NCBI RefSeq assembly: GCF_030252325.1
Contig: NZ_CP126981.1
Span: 2,480,001-2,544,000 of the forward strand
Source: Candidatus Mycobacterium wuenschmannii
GTDB taxonomy: Bacteria; Actinomycetota; Actinomycetes; Mycobacteriales; Mycobacteriaceae
Length of the DNA stretch: 64,000 nt
Reading direction: 5' to 3'
In this document: positions 46,501 to 56,295 of the stretch, in pieces
Position numbering within the stretch: position 1 is the first letter of the stretch
Layout of the letters: every line of letters begins with the position of its first letter
Notes under the pieces: generated by a model
Seen by the model: only the letters and a program-made list of their open reading frames with translations
Told to the model about the DNA's origin: nothing
Databases searched by the model: none
Position numbers and translations under genes: made by a program

Positions 46501-47056
46501 CTAGCCTGCCGCGGCCGGCCGTTCCACCGGAAGGCACACGGTGGCCATGACCTTGTCGGCCAGCGTCTGCCGCTTGGCGTCCCACAGCGGGAACAGATAT
46601 CCCACGTAGAAGATCGCGCTGTCGATCACATGCGCGAACGCCCGCAACACCGACATGCCGAATCCGATTGGCTCCCCAGTGTTTTCGCTGACGACGCGGA
46701 ATCCCAGCACCGACTTGCCGATGCTGGAGCCGGTGGTGCCCTGGCGATAGCCGAAATTCCAGATGAAATAGCCCAGCGCGGTCAGCGCCGCAATCCACAT
46801 CACGGTGAGTCCAACCGTCGAGTATCCGATCGAGCAGATCTGCTCGACGGAGTCGGTGGTGATGTTGGTCAGACACGCGCTGTCGATGGAGTTCTCCAGC
46901 ACTAGCCAACCGACGCCGAGGATCAGCAGCAGCGGCAGGTGGTCGACGACGTAGGCGGCGACGCGCGTCGCCCACGGTGTGTACTGCTCGCGCGCCAGCC
47001 CACGCAGCTTCGGGCCGGGCGGGGGGCGGCGGGAACGACGATGGTTGTTCGGTCAT
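46501..47056 (-). pseudogene. pra: Pra-like RDD-domain membrane protein, frameshifted
   Basis: The start codon ATG 47056 opens a short Pro-rich N-terminus (MTEQPSSFPPPP), but the reading then leaves the frame that encodes the RDD domain. The RDD part (REQYTPWATRVAAYVVDHL, then TM helices and GSSIGKSVLGFRVVSE, PLWDAKRQTLADK) is in the next frame. Removing one base from the six-G run at 47021-47026 joins the two perfectly. So the gene is broken by one inserted base, or the sequence has an error. Downstream GTG 46902 would give a 133-residue fragment lacking the first helix. Confidence 0.8.
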
Positions 47057-47078
47057 CTGTGACTTTCTCCTGACACGG

Positions 47079-48470
<1,392 letters not shown>

Positions 48471-48503
48471 GCGTAGATGGTCTCAGGTGCGACGCGACCT
48501 CGC

Positions 48504-49556
48504 CTAGCCGGTTGCCTCGCGGATGTACTCGCCGATCTGCCGCAGCGACCGCTGGGCCTCGGGGATGACCGGCGCAGCCAGTTGGAAGTCGTGAATCTGG
48601 CCGGGCCAGACCCGCACCTCGGTCGGCACGCCGGCCTGGGCGAGTGCGTTGGCGGCCAGCCGGGCGTCGTTCAACAGCACCTCGGAGCCGGACACGTGGA
48701 TCAGGGTCCGCGGCAGTCCGGGTTCGACGTGATCCAGCGGCTCGTACAGCTTTTCGGGCTTGCCGTCGACGACATGCTTGCGGGCCGCCTTGGCCACCAA
48801 GGTGAACAACGCGTCAAAGGCCTTGGCGGGGAACATCGCATCGGTCTTGATGTTCGGGTGCGTCTGCTTGGGCTCCTTGGCCAGCTGCAGCAGCGGCGAT
48901 ATCGCCACCAGCGCCGCGATGTCCTCGTGCGCCTGCTGAAGTCGTTGCGCCAGGGCAAGAGCCAGGTATCCACCGGCGGAGTCGCCGGCCACCACGATCT
49001 GGTCCGGCTCGTATCCGCGCAGCCGAAGCCACCGGTAGGCGTCGTGACAGTCGTCGAGCGCCTGCCCGACGGAGTGCTTCGGGATCAGCCGGTAATTGAC
49101 CACCAGGATCGGCGCATCGGCAAACTTGGAGAGCGCGTTGACAATTCGGCCGTGCGAGTTGACCCCACACGTCAGGAACGCACCGCCGTGCAGATACAGC
49201 ACCACGCGCCGTTTGCCGTCGGCCGGCAGCACCCCGGGGGCGCGCACCAGCTGCGCGTTGCAGTGCGGCAACTCAACGGTTTTCCGGACGGTTCCCGGTC
49301 CGGGCAGTAACGCCCGGCAGGCGAAGTCGATGATGCCGAACGGGAACGGCACGAACGGGATGTAACTGACCACACCCAGGGCCGGACGGATGGTCAGCTT
49401 GCAGGCCAGGGCGGCCACCATGCCGGGGAGACTGGGCCCACTCTCGATTACTTCGACGGGTTTGCCGTCGGTGAGGGGAAACCTCCGGGCCCGCAACACG
49501 TCACGGGCACGAACGGGGGTCCGGGGCGAGCCTGAGACCTTGCTCGGTGCGGTCAT
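48504..49556 (-). CDS. HSL-family esterase/lipase (LipU-like)
   Basis: A 350-residue alpha/beta hydrolase of the hormone-sensitive lipase group. The oxyanion motif is LYLHGGAFLTCG, the nucleophile is in GDSAGGYLAL, and the His is in WPGQIHDFQL. It should hydrolyse short- to medium-chain esters or lipids. ATG 49556 (MTAPSKVSG) has AGGAG upstream; an upstream in-frame start at 49586 lacks one. Equivalent in position to Rv1076 (LipU). Confidence 0.9.
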   Translation of the reverse strand: MTAPSKVSGSPRTPVRARDVLRARRFPLTDGKPVEVIESGPSLPGMVAALACKLTIRPALGVVSYIPFVPFPFGIIDFACRALLPGPGTVRKTVELPHCNAQLVRAPGVLPADGKRRVVLYLHGGAFLTCGVNSHGRIVNALSKFADAPILVVNYRLIPKHSVGQALDDCHDAYRWLRLRGYEPDQIVVAGDSAGGYLALALAQRLQQAHEDIAALVAISPLLQLAKEPKQTHPNIKTDAMFPAKAFDALFTLVAKAARKHVVDGKPEKLYEPLDHVEPGLPRTLIHVSGSEVLLNDARLAANALAQAGVPTEVRVWPGQIHDFQLAAPVIPEAQRSLRQIGEYIREATG

Positions 49557-49755
49557 GTTCAACACTCCTACGCCGTTGTAGTGCATGTCGACGAGGTCTC
49601 ATGATGCTGAGCCAACGACCTCGAGAACTTAGCTTGACACTTTAAAGAACTTCAACAATCAAAGAGTCTGATTCGATGCCGAGATTGCCCCGACCCGTGA
49701 CGTCCCAAACGGAGGGGCAGCCGACCGTCATCAAATCGACACTTAAACTGGACGC

Positions 49756-50724
49756 GTGGTACGACGCGCGCCGCGGGGTTCGATGGTCGCGCTGGCCGCA
49801 GCGGGTGCGCTGGCTTCAACCGGCACCGCCTATGTGGGGGCGCGCAATCTGCTGATCGGGCAGGCGGCGAAGGCGCGCAGCGTCATCCCCAAATCCTGGG
49901 ACGTCCCGCCCCGCGCCGATGGTGTGTACTCCCCCGGCGGCGGCCCTGTCGACCGCTGGCAGCGCGGCATGGATTTCGACCTGCATCTGATGATCTTCGG
50001 CGACTCCACCGCGACCGGGTATGGCTGTCGCAGCGCCGACGAAGTGCCCGGCGTCTTGATTGCCCGCGGGCTGGCCGAACAGAGCGGCAAGCGAATCCGG
50101 TTGAGCACCAAGGCAATTGTCGGTGCCACCTCCAAGGGTTTGTCCGGACAAGTCGACGCGATGTTCGTGGCCGGGCCACCCCCCGACGCCGCGGTGATCC
50201 TGATCGGCGCCAACGACGTCACCGCGCTCAACGGCATCGGCGCCTCCGCCCGACGGCTCGGTGCCGCCGTCCGCCGACTGTGCGCCAGCGGCGCCGAGGT
50301 CGTGGTCGCTACCTGCCCGGATTTCGGTGTGGTCAAGGCGATTCCGCAACCGCTGCGCTGGACGGTGCGCACCCTCGGCCTGCGGCTGGCCCGCGCTCAG
50401 TCCGGCGCGGTGCGGTCCGCCGGCGGCGTGCCGGTGCCGCTGGCGTCGCTGGTCAACGACCAGTTCAAGCATTCGTCGCACTTGATGCTGTCCGACGACC
50501 AGTTCCACCCCTCGGCCGCGGGCTACGCCCTGGCGGCCAGCCAGCTGCTGCCGGCGCTGTGCCACGCGCTGGGAGACTGGGCCGGCGCCCCGGTGCCCGC
50601 ACTGCCGTCGGCGACGGCCACCGAAGCCGGCCCCGGCTACTCGATGCTCCGGCTGCTGTCGCGGCTGTGGCGGCGGCCGACCACCGGCGTGCCCGCGCCG
50701 ATCGTCGCTCCCGCCTCCGGCTAG
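49756..50724 (+). CDS. SGNH/GDSL hydrolase, exported
   Basis: A 322-residue protein with an N-terminal signal or anchor (about residues 9-32) and an SGNH hydrolase domain. Block I is IFGDSTATGYG (catalytic Ser), Block III is IGANDVT (Asn), and Block V is DDQFHPSAAGYALA (Asp-x-x-His). Such enzymes act on acyl esters or deacetylate glycans. It starts at GTG 49756. Rv1075c, the positional counterpart, is reported as a cell-envelope esterase. Confidence 0.86.
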   Translation: MVRRAPRGSMVALAAAGALASTGTAYVGARNLLIGQAAKARSVIPKSWDVPPRADGVYSPGGGPVDRWQRGMDFDLHLMIFGDSTATGYGCRSADEVPGVLIARGLAEQSGKRIRLSTKAIVGATSKGLSGQVDAMFVAGPPPDAAVILIGANDVTALNGIGASARRLGAAVRRLCASGAEVVVATCPDFGVVKAIPQPLRWTVRTLGLRLARAQSGAVRSAGGVPVPLASLVNDQFKHSSHLMLSDDQFHPSAAGYALAASQLLPALCHALGDWAGAPVPALPSATATEAGPGYSMLRLLSRLWRRPTTGVPAPIVAPASG

Positions 50725-50795
50725 GCCGTTTAACGTCGTGCGGGCTCTCGGGGCTAGATTCGGGGCCAGACCTGATCCTCGTAGATGGAGCCGTC

Positions 50796-52013
50796 ATGCC
50801 GGAAGCCGTCATTGTCTCAACTGCCCGCTCGCCCATCGGGCGCGCGATGAAGGGGTCGCTGGTCAACATGCGGCCCGACGACCTGGCCGCGCAGATGGTG
50901 CGCGCCGCCCTGGACAAGGTGCCGGGGCTCAACCCGCACCAGATCGACGACCTGATCCTGGGCTGCGGTCAGCCGGCCGGCGAGGCCGGTTACAACCTGG
51001 CCCGCGCGGTCGCCGTCGAACTGGGCTACGACTTCCTGCCCGGCACCACCGTCAACCGGTACTGCTCGTCGTCGCTGCAGACCACCCGGATGGCCTTCCA
51101 CGCGATCAAGGCCGGGGAGGGCGACGCGTTCATCTCCGCCGGCGTCGAGACCGTGTCGCGGTTCGTCAAGGGCAGCTCCGACTCGTGGCCGGACACCAAG
51201 AACCCGCTGTTCGACGAGGCGCAAGAGCGTTCGGTCGCGGCGGCCGCCGGTGCCGACGAGTGGCATGACCCCCGCACCGACGGCCACATCCCGGACGTCT
51301 ACATCGCGATGGGCCAGACCGCGGAGAACGTCGCGCTGCTGACCGGCGTCAGCCGCGAGGACCAGGACCACTGGGGTGTGCGCAGCCAGAACCGCGCCGA
51401 GGAGGCCATCAAGAGCGGCTTCTTCGACCGCGAGATCGTCCCCGTGACGCTGCCCGACGGCAGCACGGTCAGCAAGGATGACGGCCCGCGGGCCGGCACC
51501 ACCTACGAGAAGATCAGCGAGCTCAAGCCGGTCTTCCGGCCCAACGGCACGGTCACCGCGGGTAACGCCTGCCCCCTGAACGACGGCGCCGCCGCGGTGG
51601 TCATCACCAGCGACACCAAGGCCAAGGAGCTTGGCCTCAAGCCGCTGGCCCGCATCGTCGCCACCGGCGTCAGCGGCCTGTCGCCGGAGATCATGGGACT
51701 GGGGCCGATCGAGGCGAGCAAGCAGGCGCTGGCCCGGGCCGGCATGTCGGTCAAGGACATCGACCTGTTCGAAATCAACGAGGCGTTCGCCGTCCAGGTA
51801 CTCGGCTCGGCTCGCGAGTTGGGTATCGATGAGGACAAGCTGAACGTGTCCGGCGGCGCGATCGCCCTGGGCCACCCGTTCGGCATGACCGGCGCGCGCA
51901 TCACCACCACGCTGCTGAACAACCTGGAGACCTACGACAAGCAGTACGGCCTGGAGACCATGTGCGTCGGTGGCGGCCAGGGCATGGCGCTGATCATCGA
52001 GCGGCTGAACTAG
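50796..52013 (+). CDS. fadA3: Acetyl-CoA acetyltransferase (thiolase)
   Basis: A 405-residue thiolase that cleaves 3-ketoacyl-CoA or condenses acetyl-CoA. Nucleophilic Cys is in NRYCSSSLQT (near residue 91), and the second site has NEAFAVQ, GGAIALGHPFGMTG (His) and MCVGGGQGMA (Cys). Length and position match FadA3. ATG 50796 begins PEAVIVSTARSPIG, the family start. It probably serves beta-oxidation together with echA9/echA8 and fadD. Confidence 0.95.
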   Translation: MPEAVIVSTARSPIGRAMKGSLVNMRPDDLAAQMVRAALDKVPGLNPHQIDDLILGCGQPAGEAGYNLARAVAVELGYDFLPGTTVNRYCSSSLQTTRMAFHAIKAGEGDAFISAGVETVSRFVKGSSDSWPDTKNPLFDEAQERSVAAAAGADEWHDPRTDGHIPDVYIAMGQTAENVALLTGVSREDQDHWGVRSQNRAEEAIKSGFFDREIVPVTLPDGSTVSKDDGPRAGTTYEKISELKPVFRPNGTVTAGNACPLNDGAAAVVITSDTKAKELGLKPLARIVATGVSGLSPEIMGLGPIEASKQALARAGMSVKDIDLFEINEAFAVQVLGSARELGIDEDKLNVSGGAIALGHPFGMTGARITTTLLNNLETYDKQYGLETMCVGGGQGMALIIERLN

Positions 52014-52020
52014 CTCCTCG

Positions 52021-52085
52021 GCGTTGACTCTGCGTCCACGGCGCAGAAGTGTGAGTGGGGTGCGCCCTCAGCGCAGACTCAACGC
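52021..52085 (+). repeat. 65-bp palindromic repeat, copy 1
   Basis: Begins GCGTTGACTCTGCG and ends with its near-reverse complement (one mismatch), with about 37 bases between. It is 63/65 identical to the copy at 52954-53018 and lies in the same orientation. Its right end supplies the last five codons and TGA of the convergent nuclease-like gene. Confidence 0.8.
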
Positions 52086-52922
52086 ATCCCAGGCGCGTTG
52101 GACCCGGCGGACGACGTCGGACGCCCGGTGCCGTGACACCACCCTGACGACGGTCCAGTCGATGCCTGCCAGGTACTCCTGCCGTGTCACGTCCTTTTCG
52201 TACTGCCACGCATCGGTCCAGTGCTGCCCACCGTCGTACTCCACGGCGAGTTTGATGTCCTCCCAGCCCATGTCGAGGAAGTAGCGCGGAAAGCCGTCCG
52301 CGCCCGGAACGGCGATCTGGGTCTGCGGCCTGGGGAAGCCTGCGCTGATCAACAACAACCGCAGCCACGTCTCCTTCGGCGACTGGGCTCCCGCGTCGAG
52401 GAGATCCAGCGCCCTCGCGAGTCGACCGAGACCGCGCGTGTGGCGATGACGCGCGGCCAGCTCCTGGACATCGCGGACCTTGAAATCGGTCGCCGCGGCC
52501 AGTGCGTCGAGGGACGCGACGGCGCGGCCCAGACTCTCCCGGCGGCCGATGTCGAAGGCGGTGCGTTCCGGTGTCGTGACGAGCAGTCCGTCGCGGCATT
52601 CGAATTCGTTGTCACACAGACGATCGTGACGCGTCAGGACCCCTCGCGGCGCTCGGGCGTTGCGCCAGATCAACTCGACCAGGACACCGTCGTCGACCCA
52701 CTTGCTCCCATGGATCGCGGCGGCGGCCGAACCGGCGACCACTCCCTGCCGCCTCGACCACAGCCAGGCGGCCGTCGTGCGCTCCTGCAGCGTTGGCGAT
52801 ACCCGCTTGTCGAGGTAGACCCCGGGCAGCAGCGCGCGGTAGTAGCGGCGCAGCTCGTACCGACTCAGGTCACCGGCGGCGAGCGCCTCGCTGCCGATGA
52901 ACGGCCCCCTGCCCTGATCCAT
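52068..52922 (-). CDS. AbiEi-like winged-helix plus DUF559 nuclease-type protein
   Basis: A 284-residue two-domain protein. The N-terminal part (about residues 1-130) resembles AbiEi/type IV antitoxin-like winged-helix proteins (LLPGVYLDKR, AAAIHGS). The C-terminal part (about 185-284) resembles the DUF559/Vsr-type PD-(D/E)XK fold, with FLDMGWEDIKLAVEYDGGQHW and TRQEYL. It may bind or cut nucleic acid; the reaction is not established. ATG 52922 is chosen over 52943. It is bracketed by two copies of a 65-bp palindromic repeat, and the stop codon is inside copy 1. Confidence 0.75.
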   Translation of the reverse strand: MDQGRGPFIGSEALAAGDLSRYELRRYYRALLPGVYLDKRVSPTLQERTTAAWLWSRRQGVVAGSAAAAIHGSKWVDDGVLVELIWRNARAPRGVLTRHDRLCDNEFECRDGLLVTTPERTAFDIGRRESLGRAVASLDALAAATDFKVRDVQELAARHRHTRGLGRLARALDLLDAGAQSPKETWLRLLLISAGFPRPQTQIAVPGADGFPRYFLDMGWEDIKLAVEYDGGQHWTDAWQYEKDVTRQEYLAGIDWTVVRVVSRHRASDVVRRVQRAWDALSLR

Positions 52923-52953
52923 GCGGGCATGCTGCCGGGGCACACCGACAACG

Positions 52954-53018
52954 GCGTTGACTCTGCGTCCACGGCGCAGAAGTGCGAGTGGGGTGCGCCC
53001 TCAGCGCAGAGTCAACGC
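52954..53018 (+). repeat. 65-bp palindromic repeat, copy 2
   Basis: Perfect 14-bp terminal inverted repeat (GCGTTGACTCTGCG and CGCAGAGTCAACGC) around 37 bases. Direct repeat of copy 1 (63/65). It lies 31 bp upstream of the nuclease-like start codon and 3 bp before a strong intrinsic terminator. Confidence 0.82.
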
Positions 53019-53021
53019 ATC

Positions 53022-53055
53022 AAAAAAGCCGGCACGCACGCGTGCCGGCTTTTTT
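53022..53055. terminator. Bidirectional intrinsic terminator
   Basis: AAAAAAGCCGGCACG and CGTGCCGGCTTTTTT form a perfect 15-bp stem with a four-base loop, with A and T runs on the two sides. It lies 13 bp after the BI-1 gene and would stop its transcript; the other direction is terminated equally well. Strong stem-plus-U-run terminators are uncommon in mycobacteria. Confidence 0.88.
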
Positions 53056-53068
53056 GGTTGGTCTACAG

Positions 53069-53920
53069 CTAATCGTTTTGCAGATAGCTGAGCAGACGCA
53101 GGATCTCGATGTAGAGCCAGACCAGGGTGACGGTCAGGCCCAGCGCGATGCCCCATGCCGCCTTCTCCGGGGCGCCGGCGCGGATCATCTGATCGGCGGC
53201 GTCGAAGTCGATCAGGAAGCTGAACGCCGCGAGGCCGATGCAGACCAGCGAGAAGATGATCGCCAACGGGCCGCCGCTGCGCAGGCCCATGCCCTCGCCG
53301 TGGCCGACGCCGAACATGCCTAGCACCAGGTTGCCCAGCATCAGGGCCAGCACACCGAACATGCCGGCAACCAGCATGCGGGTGAACTTCGGCGTCACGC
53401 GGATCGCACCGGTCTTGTAGACCACGAGCATTCCGAAGAACACGCCGACCGTGCCCAGGACCGCCTGCCCGATCATGGATCCGGCGTTGGCGCTGCCCAC
53501 GGTGAAGTTGGCCAGCACGAACGAGAGCGCTCCCAGGAACAAGCCCTCCAGCGCGGCGTAGCTCAACACGACCAGCGGGCTGTCCTGCTTGCGAGCGAAA
53601 GTGGCGATCAGCACGACGCCCAGCCCGCCGAACGCGCCGACGAAGGTGAACGGGGTGGCCAGCGCGATGTCACGCGCCACCAAGAAGTAGGAGACGACCG
53701 CGACGGCGGACAGCACCGCAAGGGTGATGCCGGTCTTGGTGACGACGTCGTCGATCGTCAGCGGACGTGAAACGCCGGACCGCTCGTCGGCGTACGGAGC
53801 ATAGGGGTCAGCCTGGTGAACTGACTGGGTCGCGGCGCCCGCGACGCCGCTCCCGAACTGCGCGTATCCGCCACGCTGCTTGGGCAGCGAGCGAAATACC
53901 GGGTTACTGGTCTCCCGCAC
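53069..53920 (-). CDS. Bax inhibitor-1 (YccA/TMBIM) family membrane protein
   Basis: A 283-residue protein with a polar N-terminus and seven transmembrane helices in the last 230 residues, ending in ...RLLSYLQND. The family transports calcium or modulates proteases in other bacteria. The GTG at 53920 has GAGGAACC upstream. It is transcribed towards the strong terminator. Conserved position next to echA9 (Rv1072, from memory). Confidence 0.88.
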   Translation of the reverse strand: MRETSNPVFRSLPKQRGGYAQFGSGVAGAATQSVHQADPYAPYADERSGVSRPLTIDDVVTKTGITLAVLSAVAVVSYFLVARDIALATPFTFVGAFGGLGVVLIATFARKQDSPLVVLSYAALEGLFLGALSFVLANFTVGSANAGSMIGQAVLGTVGVFFGMLVVYKTGAIRVTPKFTRMLVAGMFGVLALMLGNLVLGMFGVGHGEGMGLRSGGPLAIIFSLVCIGLAAFSFLIDFDAADQMIRAGAPEKAAWGIALGLTVTLVWLYIEILRLLSYLQND

Positions 53921-54128
53921 CGTCGGTTCCTCTCGTGAGCTGTGGTTTCTGAGCTTGCGAACAACTGATCAACGAACGGTAGTCCAGCCGTGTTCCCGGC
54001 GGGAGCTACTCGCGATAAACCTTACCCGCGGGCGCTGCGACGAGGGTAACGATCTAGATTGCCTAGCAGGCCACGAACAGCTTTCGATCAGGCATTCAAA
54101 GACGATTCATCGATGGGAGACTGCGCGC

Positions 54129-55166
54129 GTGACGGACGAATCCGACGACATTCTCAGCCACATCGACAATGGCATCGGCTATCTGACCCTCAACCGGCCC
54201 AAGGCGATCAACTCGCTCAACCAGAACATGGTCTCTCGCCTCGGCGCCGTGCTGACGGCCTGGGCGCAGGACTCCGACGTCAGCGCGGTCGTGCTGGCCG
54301 GAGCCGGCGAGCGCGGGCTGTGCGCCGGTGGCGACGTGGTCGCGATCTACCACAGCGCCCGAGCCGACGGCGCCGACGCGCGCAGGTTCTGGCACGACGA
54401 GTATCTGGTCAACGCGCAGATCGGCCGGTTCCCGAAGCCGTACGTCTCGCTGATGGACGGCATCGTGATGGGCGGCGGGGTGGGCGTCGGAGCACACGCC
54501 AACACCCGGGTGGTCACCGACACCACCAAGATGGCCATGCCCGAGGTCGGGATCGGCTTCATCCCCGATGTCGGTGGGGCCTACCTGCTTTCGCGTTCAC
54601 CGGGTTCGCTGGGTCTGCACGCCGCGCTGACCGGCGCACCGTTCTCCGGCGCCGACGCGATCGCCCTCGGTTTCGCCGACCACTTCGTGCCGCACGACCA
54701 ACTGGACGCACTGACCAAGGCCATCGCCGAGGTCGGCGTCGAGCAGGCGATCGCCACCCACACTGTCGAGCCGCCCGCCAGTGAGCTTGCCGCGCAACGG
54801 GACTGGATCGACGAGTGCTACGGCGGTGAGACTGTCGGCGACATCGTCGCGGCACTGCGCGGACACAGCGCCGAAGCCGCCACCAAGGCCGCGGACCTGA
54901 TCGAAACCCGCTCCCCCGTCGCGCTGTCGGTGACATTGGAAGCGGTGCGGCGGGCCGCGACACTCGACACGCTGGAAGGTGTTCTGGCGCAGGACTATCG
55001 GGTGTCTTCGGCATCGCTGCGCTCGCACGATCTGGTCGAGGGCATCCGAGCCCAACTGGTCGACAAGGACCGCAACCCCAAGTGGTCGCCGGCGTCGCTG
55101 GCGCGGGTGACCGAGTCCGACGTCGCGGCGTACTTCGCACCCGTCGACGACGAACTGACGTTCTAG
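54129..55166 (+). CDS. echA9: Enoyl-CoA hydratase/3-hydroxyisobutyryl-CoA hydrolase family (EchA9)
   Basis: A 345-residue crotonase-fold protein, longer than simple hydratases and matching the 3-hydroxyisobutyryl-CoA hydrolase group used in valine catabolism. The oxyanion hole is formed by GLCAGGDV and GGGVGVGA; the catalytic Glu/Asp pair is in MPEVGIGFIPDVGGAY. GTG 54129 gives the same length as M. tuberculosis EchA9. It is followed by echA8 after 9 bp. Confidence 0.92.
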   Translation: MTDESDDILSHIDNGIGYLTLNRPKAINSLNQNMVSRLGAVLTAWAQDSDVSAVVLAGAGERGLCAGGDVVAIYHSARADGADARRFWHDEYLVNAQIGRFPKPYVSLMDGIVMGGGVGVGAHANTRVVTDTTKMAMPEVGIGFIPDVGGAYLLSRSPGSLGLHAALTGAPFSGADAIALGFADHFVPHDQLDALTKAIAEVGVEQAIATHTVEPPASELAAQRDWIDECYGGETVGDIVAALRGHSAEAATKAADLIETRSPVALSVTLEAVRRAATLDTLEGVLAQDYRVSSASLRSHDLVEGIRAQLVDKDRNPKWSPASLARVTESDVAAYFAPVDDELTF

Positions 55167-55175
55167 GAGGCAGCA

Positions 55176-55949
55176 ATGAGTTACGAGACAATCCTCGTCG
55201 AGCGCGAAGACCGGGTCGGCATCATCACGCTCAACCGGCCGAAGGCGCTCAACGCGCTCAACAGTCAGGTGATGGACGAAGTCACTAGCGCGGCAGCAGA
55301 ATTCGACGACGACCCAGGCATCGGGGCGATAATCATCACCGGGTCGGAGAAGGCATTCGCCGCCGGCGCCGACATCAAGGAGATGTCCAGCCTCAGTTTT
55401 TCCGAGGTGTTCGACGCCGACTTCTTCGCGCCCTGGGCCAAGCTGGCCGCGGTGCGCACGCCGACGATCGCCGCGGTGGCCGGCTACGCCCTGGGCGGCG
55501 GCTGCGAACTCGCGATGATGTGCGACGTGCTGATTGCCGCGGACAGCGCCAAGTTCGGGCAACCGGAGATCAAGCTCGGCGTGCTGCCCGGCATGGGCGG
55601 GTCGCAGCGGCTGACCCGGGCCATCGGTAAGGCCAAGGCGATGGACCTGATCCTGACCGGACGCAACATGGGCGCCGAGGAGGCCGAGCGCAGCGGCCTG
55701 GTGGCGCGCGTGGTGCCCGCCGCCGACCTGCTGACCGAGGCCAAGGCCGTCGCCACCACGATCTCGCAGATGTCGCGGTCGGCGTCCCGGATGGCCAAGG
55801 AGGCGGTCAACCGCGCCTTCGAGAGCACGCTGACCGAGGGCCTGCTCTACGAACGTCGGCTGTTCCATTCGACTTTCGCGACCGACGACCAGTCCGAGGG
55901 CATGGCGGCGTTCGTCGAGAAGCGGCCGCCGAACTTCACCCACCGGTAA
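55176..55949 (+). CDS. echA8: Enoyl-CoA hydratase (EchA8)
   Basis: A 257-residue crotonase-fold enzyme hydrating trans-2-enoyl-CoA in beta-oxidation. CoA pocket [11 protein letters not shown], first catalytic Glu in [11 protein letters not shown] and second Glu in [15 protein letters not shown] are all present. AGGAGG precedes the ATG. Normal length. It forms one unit with echA9. Confidence 0.95.
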   Translation: MSYETILVEREDRVGIITLNRPKALNALNSQVMDEVTSAAAEFDDDPGIGAIIITGSEKAFAAGADIKEMSSLSFSEVFDADFFAPWAKLAAVRTPTIAAVAGYALGGGCELAMMCDVLIAADSAKFGQPEIKLGVLPGMGGSQRLTRAIGKAKAMDLILTGRNMGAEEAERSGLVARVVPAADLLTEAKAVATTISQMSRSASRMAKEAVNRAFESTLTEGLLYERRLFHSTFATDDQSEGMAAFVEKRPPNFTHR

Positions 55950-55959
55950 AGACACTGCA

Positions 55960-56295
55960 ATGAGCGGGTCGGAGCCGCAGCGCCGAAAGGCGTGGTGGGT
56001 CCGGCACTACACGTTCACCGGCACCGCCGTCGGGCTGGTGTTCCTCTGGTTCTCGATGACGCCGTCGCTGTTACCGCGGGGGCCGTTGTTCCAGGGGCTG
56101 GTGAGCGGCATCGCCGGCGCGACCGGTTACGCCATCGGGGTTTTCGCGGTGTGGCTGGTCCGATTCATGCGGTCCCAGGATTCCAGCCCGCCCGCACCCC
56201 GGGTGGCCTGGCGGGTGCTGATCGGCGTCGGTGTGTTCGGCATGGTCGCGATGATCGTCTGGTTTCACGTCTGGCAGGACCGGTGCGCGACCTGA
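55960..56295 (+). CDS. N-terminal part of frame-split membrane serine hydrolase
   Basis: A 111-residue reading with three hydrophobic helices ending HVWQDRCAT. In the intact family (Rv1069c-like, about 590 residues) the same membrane region continues as VRDLMGV, which lies here in another frame. One missing G near 56282 separates the two. The TGA at 56293-56295 overlaps an ATG of the following frame (TGATG), so translational coupling could still make both halves. Confidence 0.7.
   Translation: MSGSEPQRRKAWWVRHYTFTGTAVGLVFLWFSMTPSLLPRGPLFQGLVSGIAGATGYAIGVFAVWLVRFMRSQDSSPPAPRVAWRVLIGVGVFGMVAMIVWFHVWQDRCAT

Noticed and set aside
52021..53018. The nuclease-like gene and repeats as a complete IS
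   Set aside because: There is no transposase, and the nuclease domain is of the DUF559 type. The repeats are palindromic direct repeats, not the outward-facing inverted ends of an IS.
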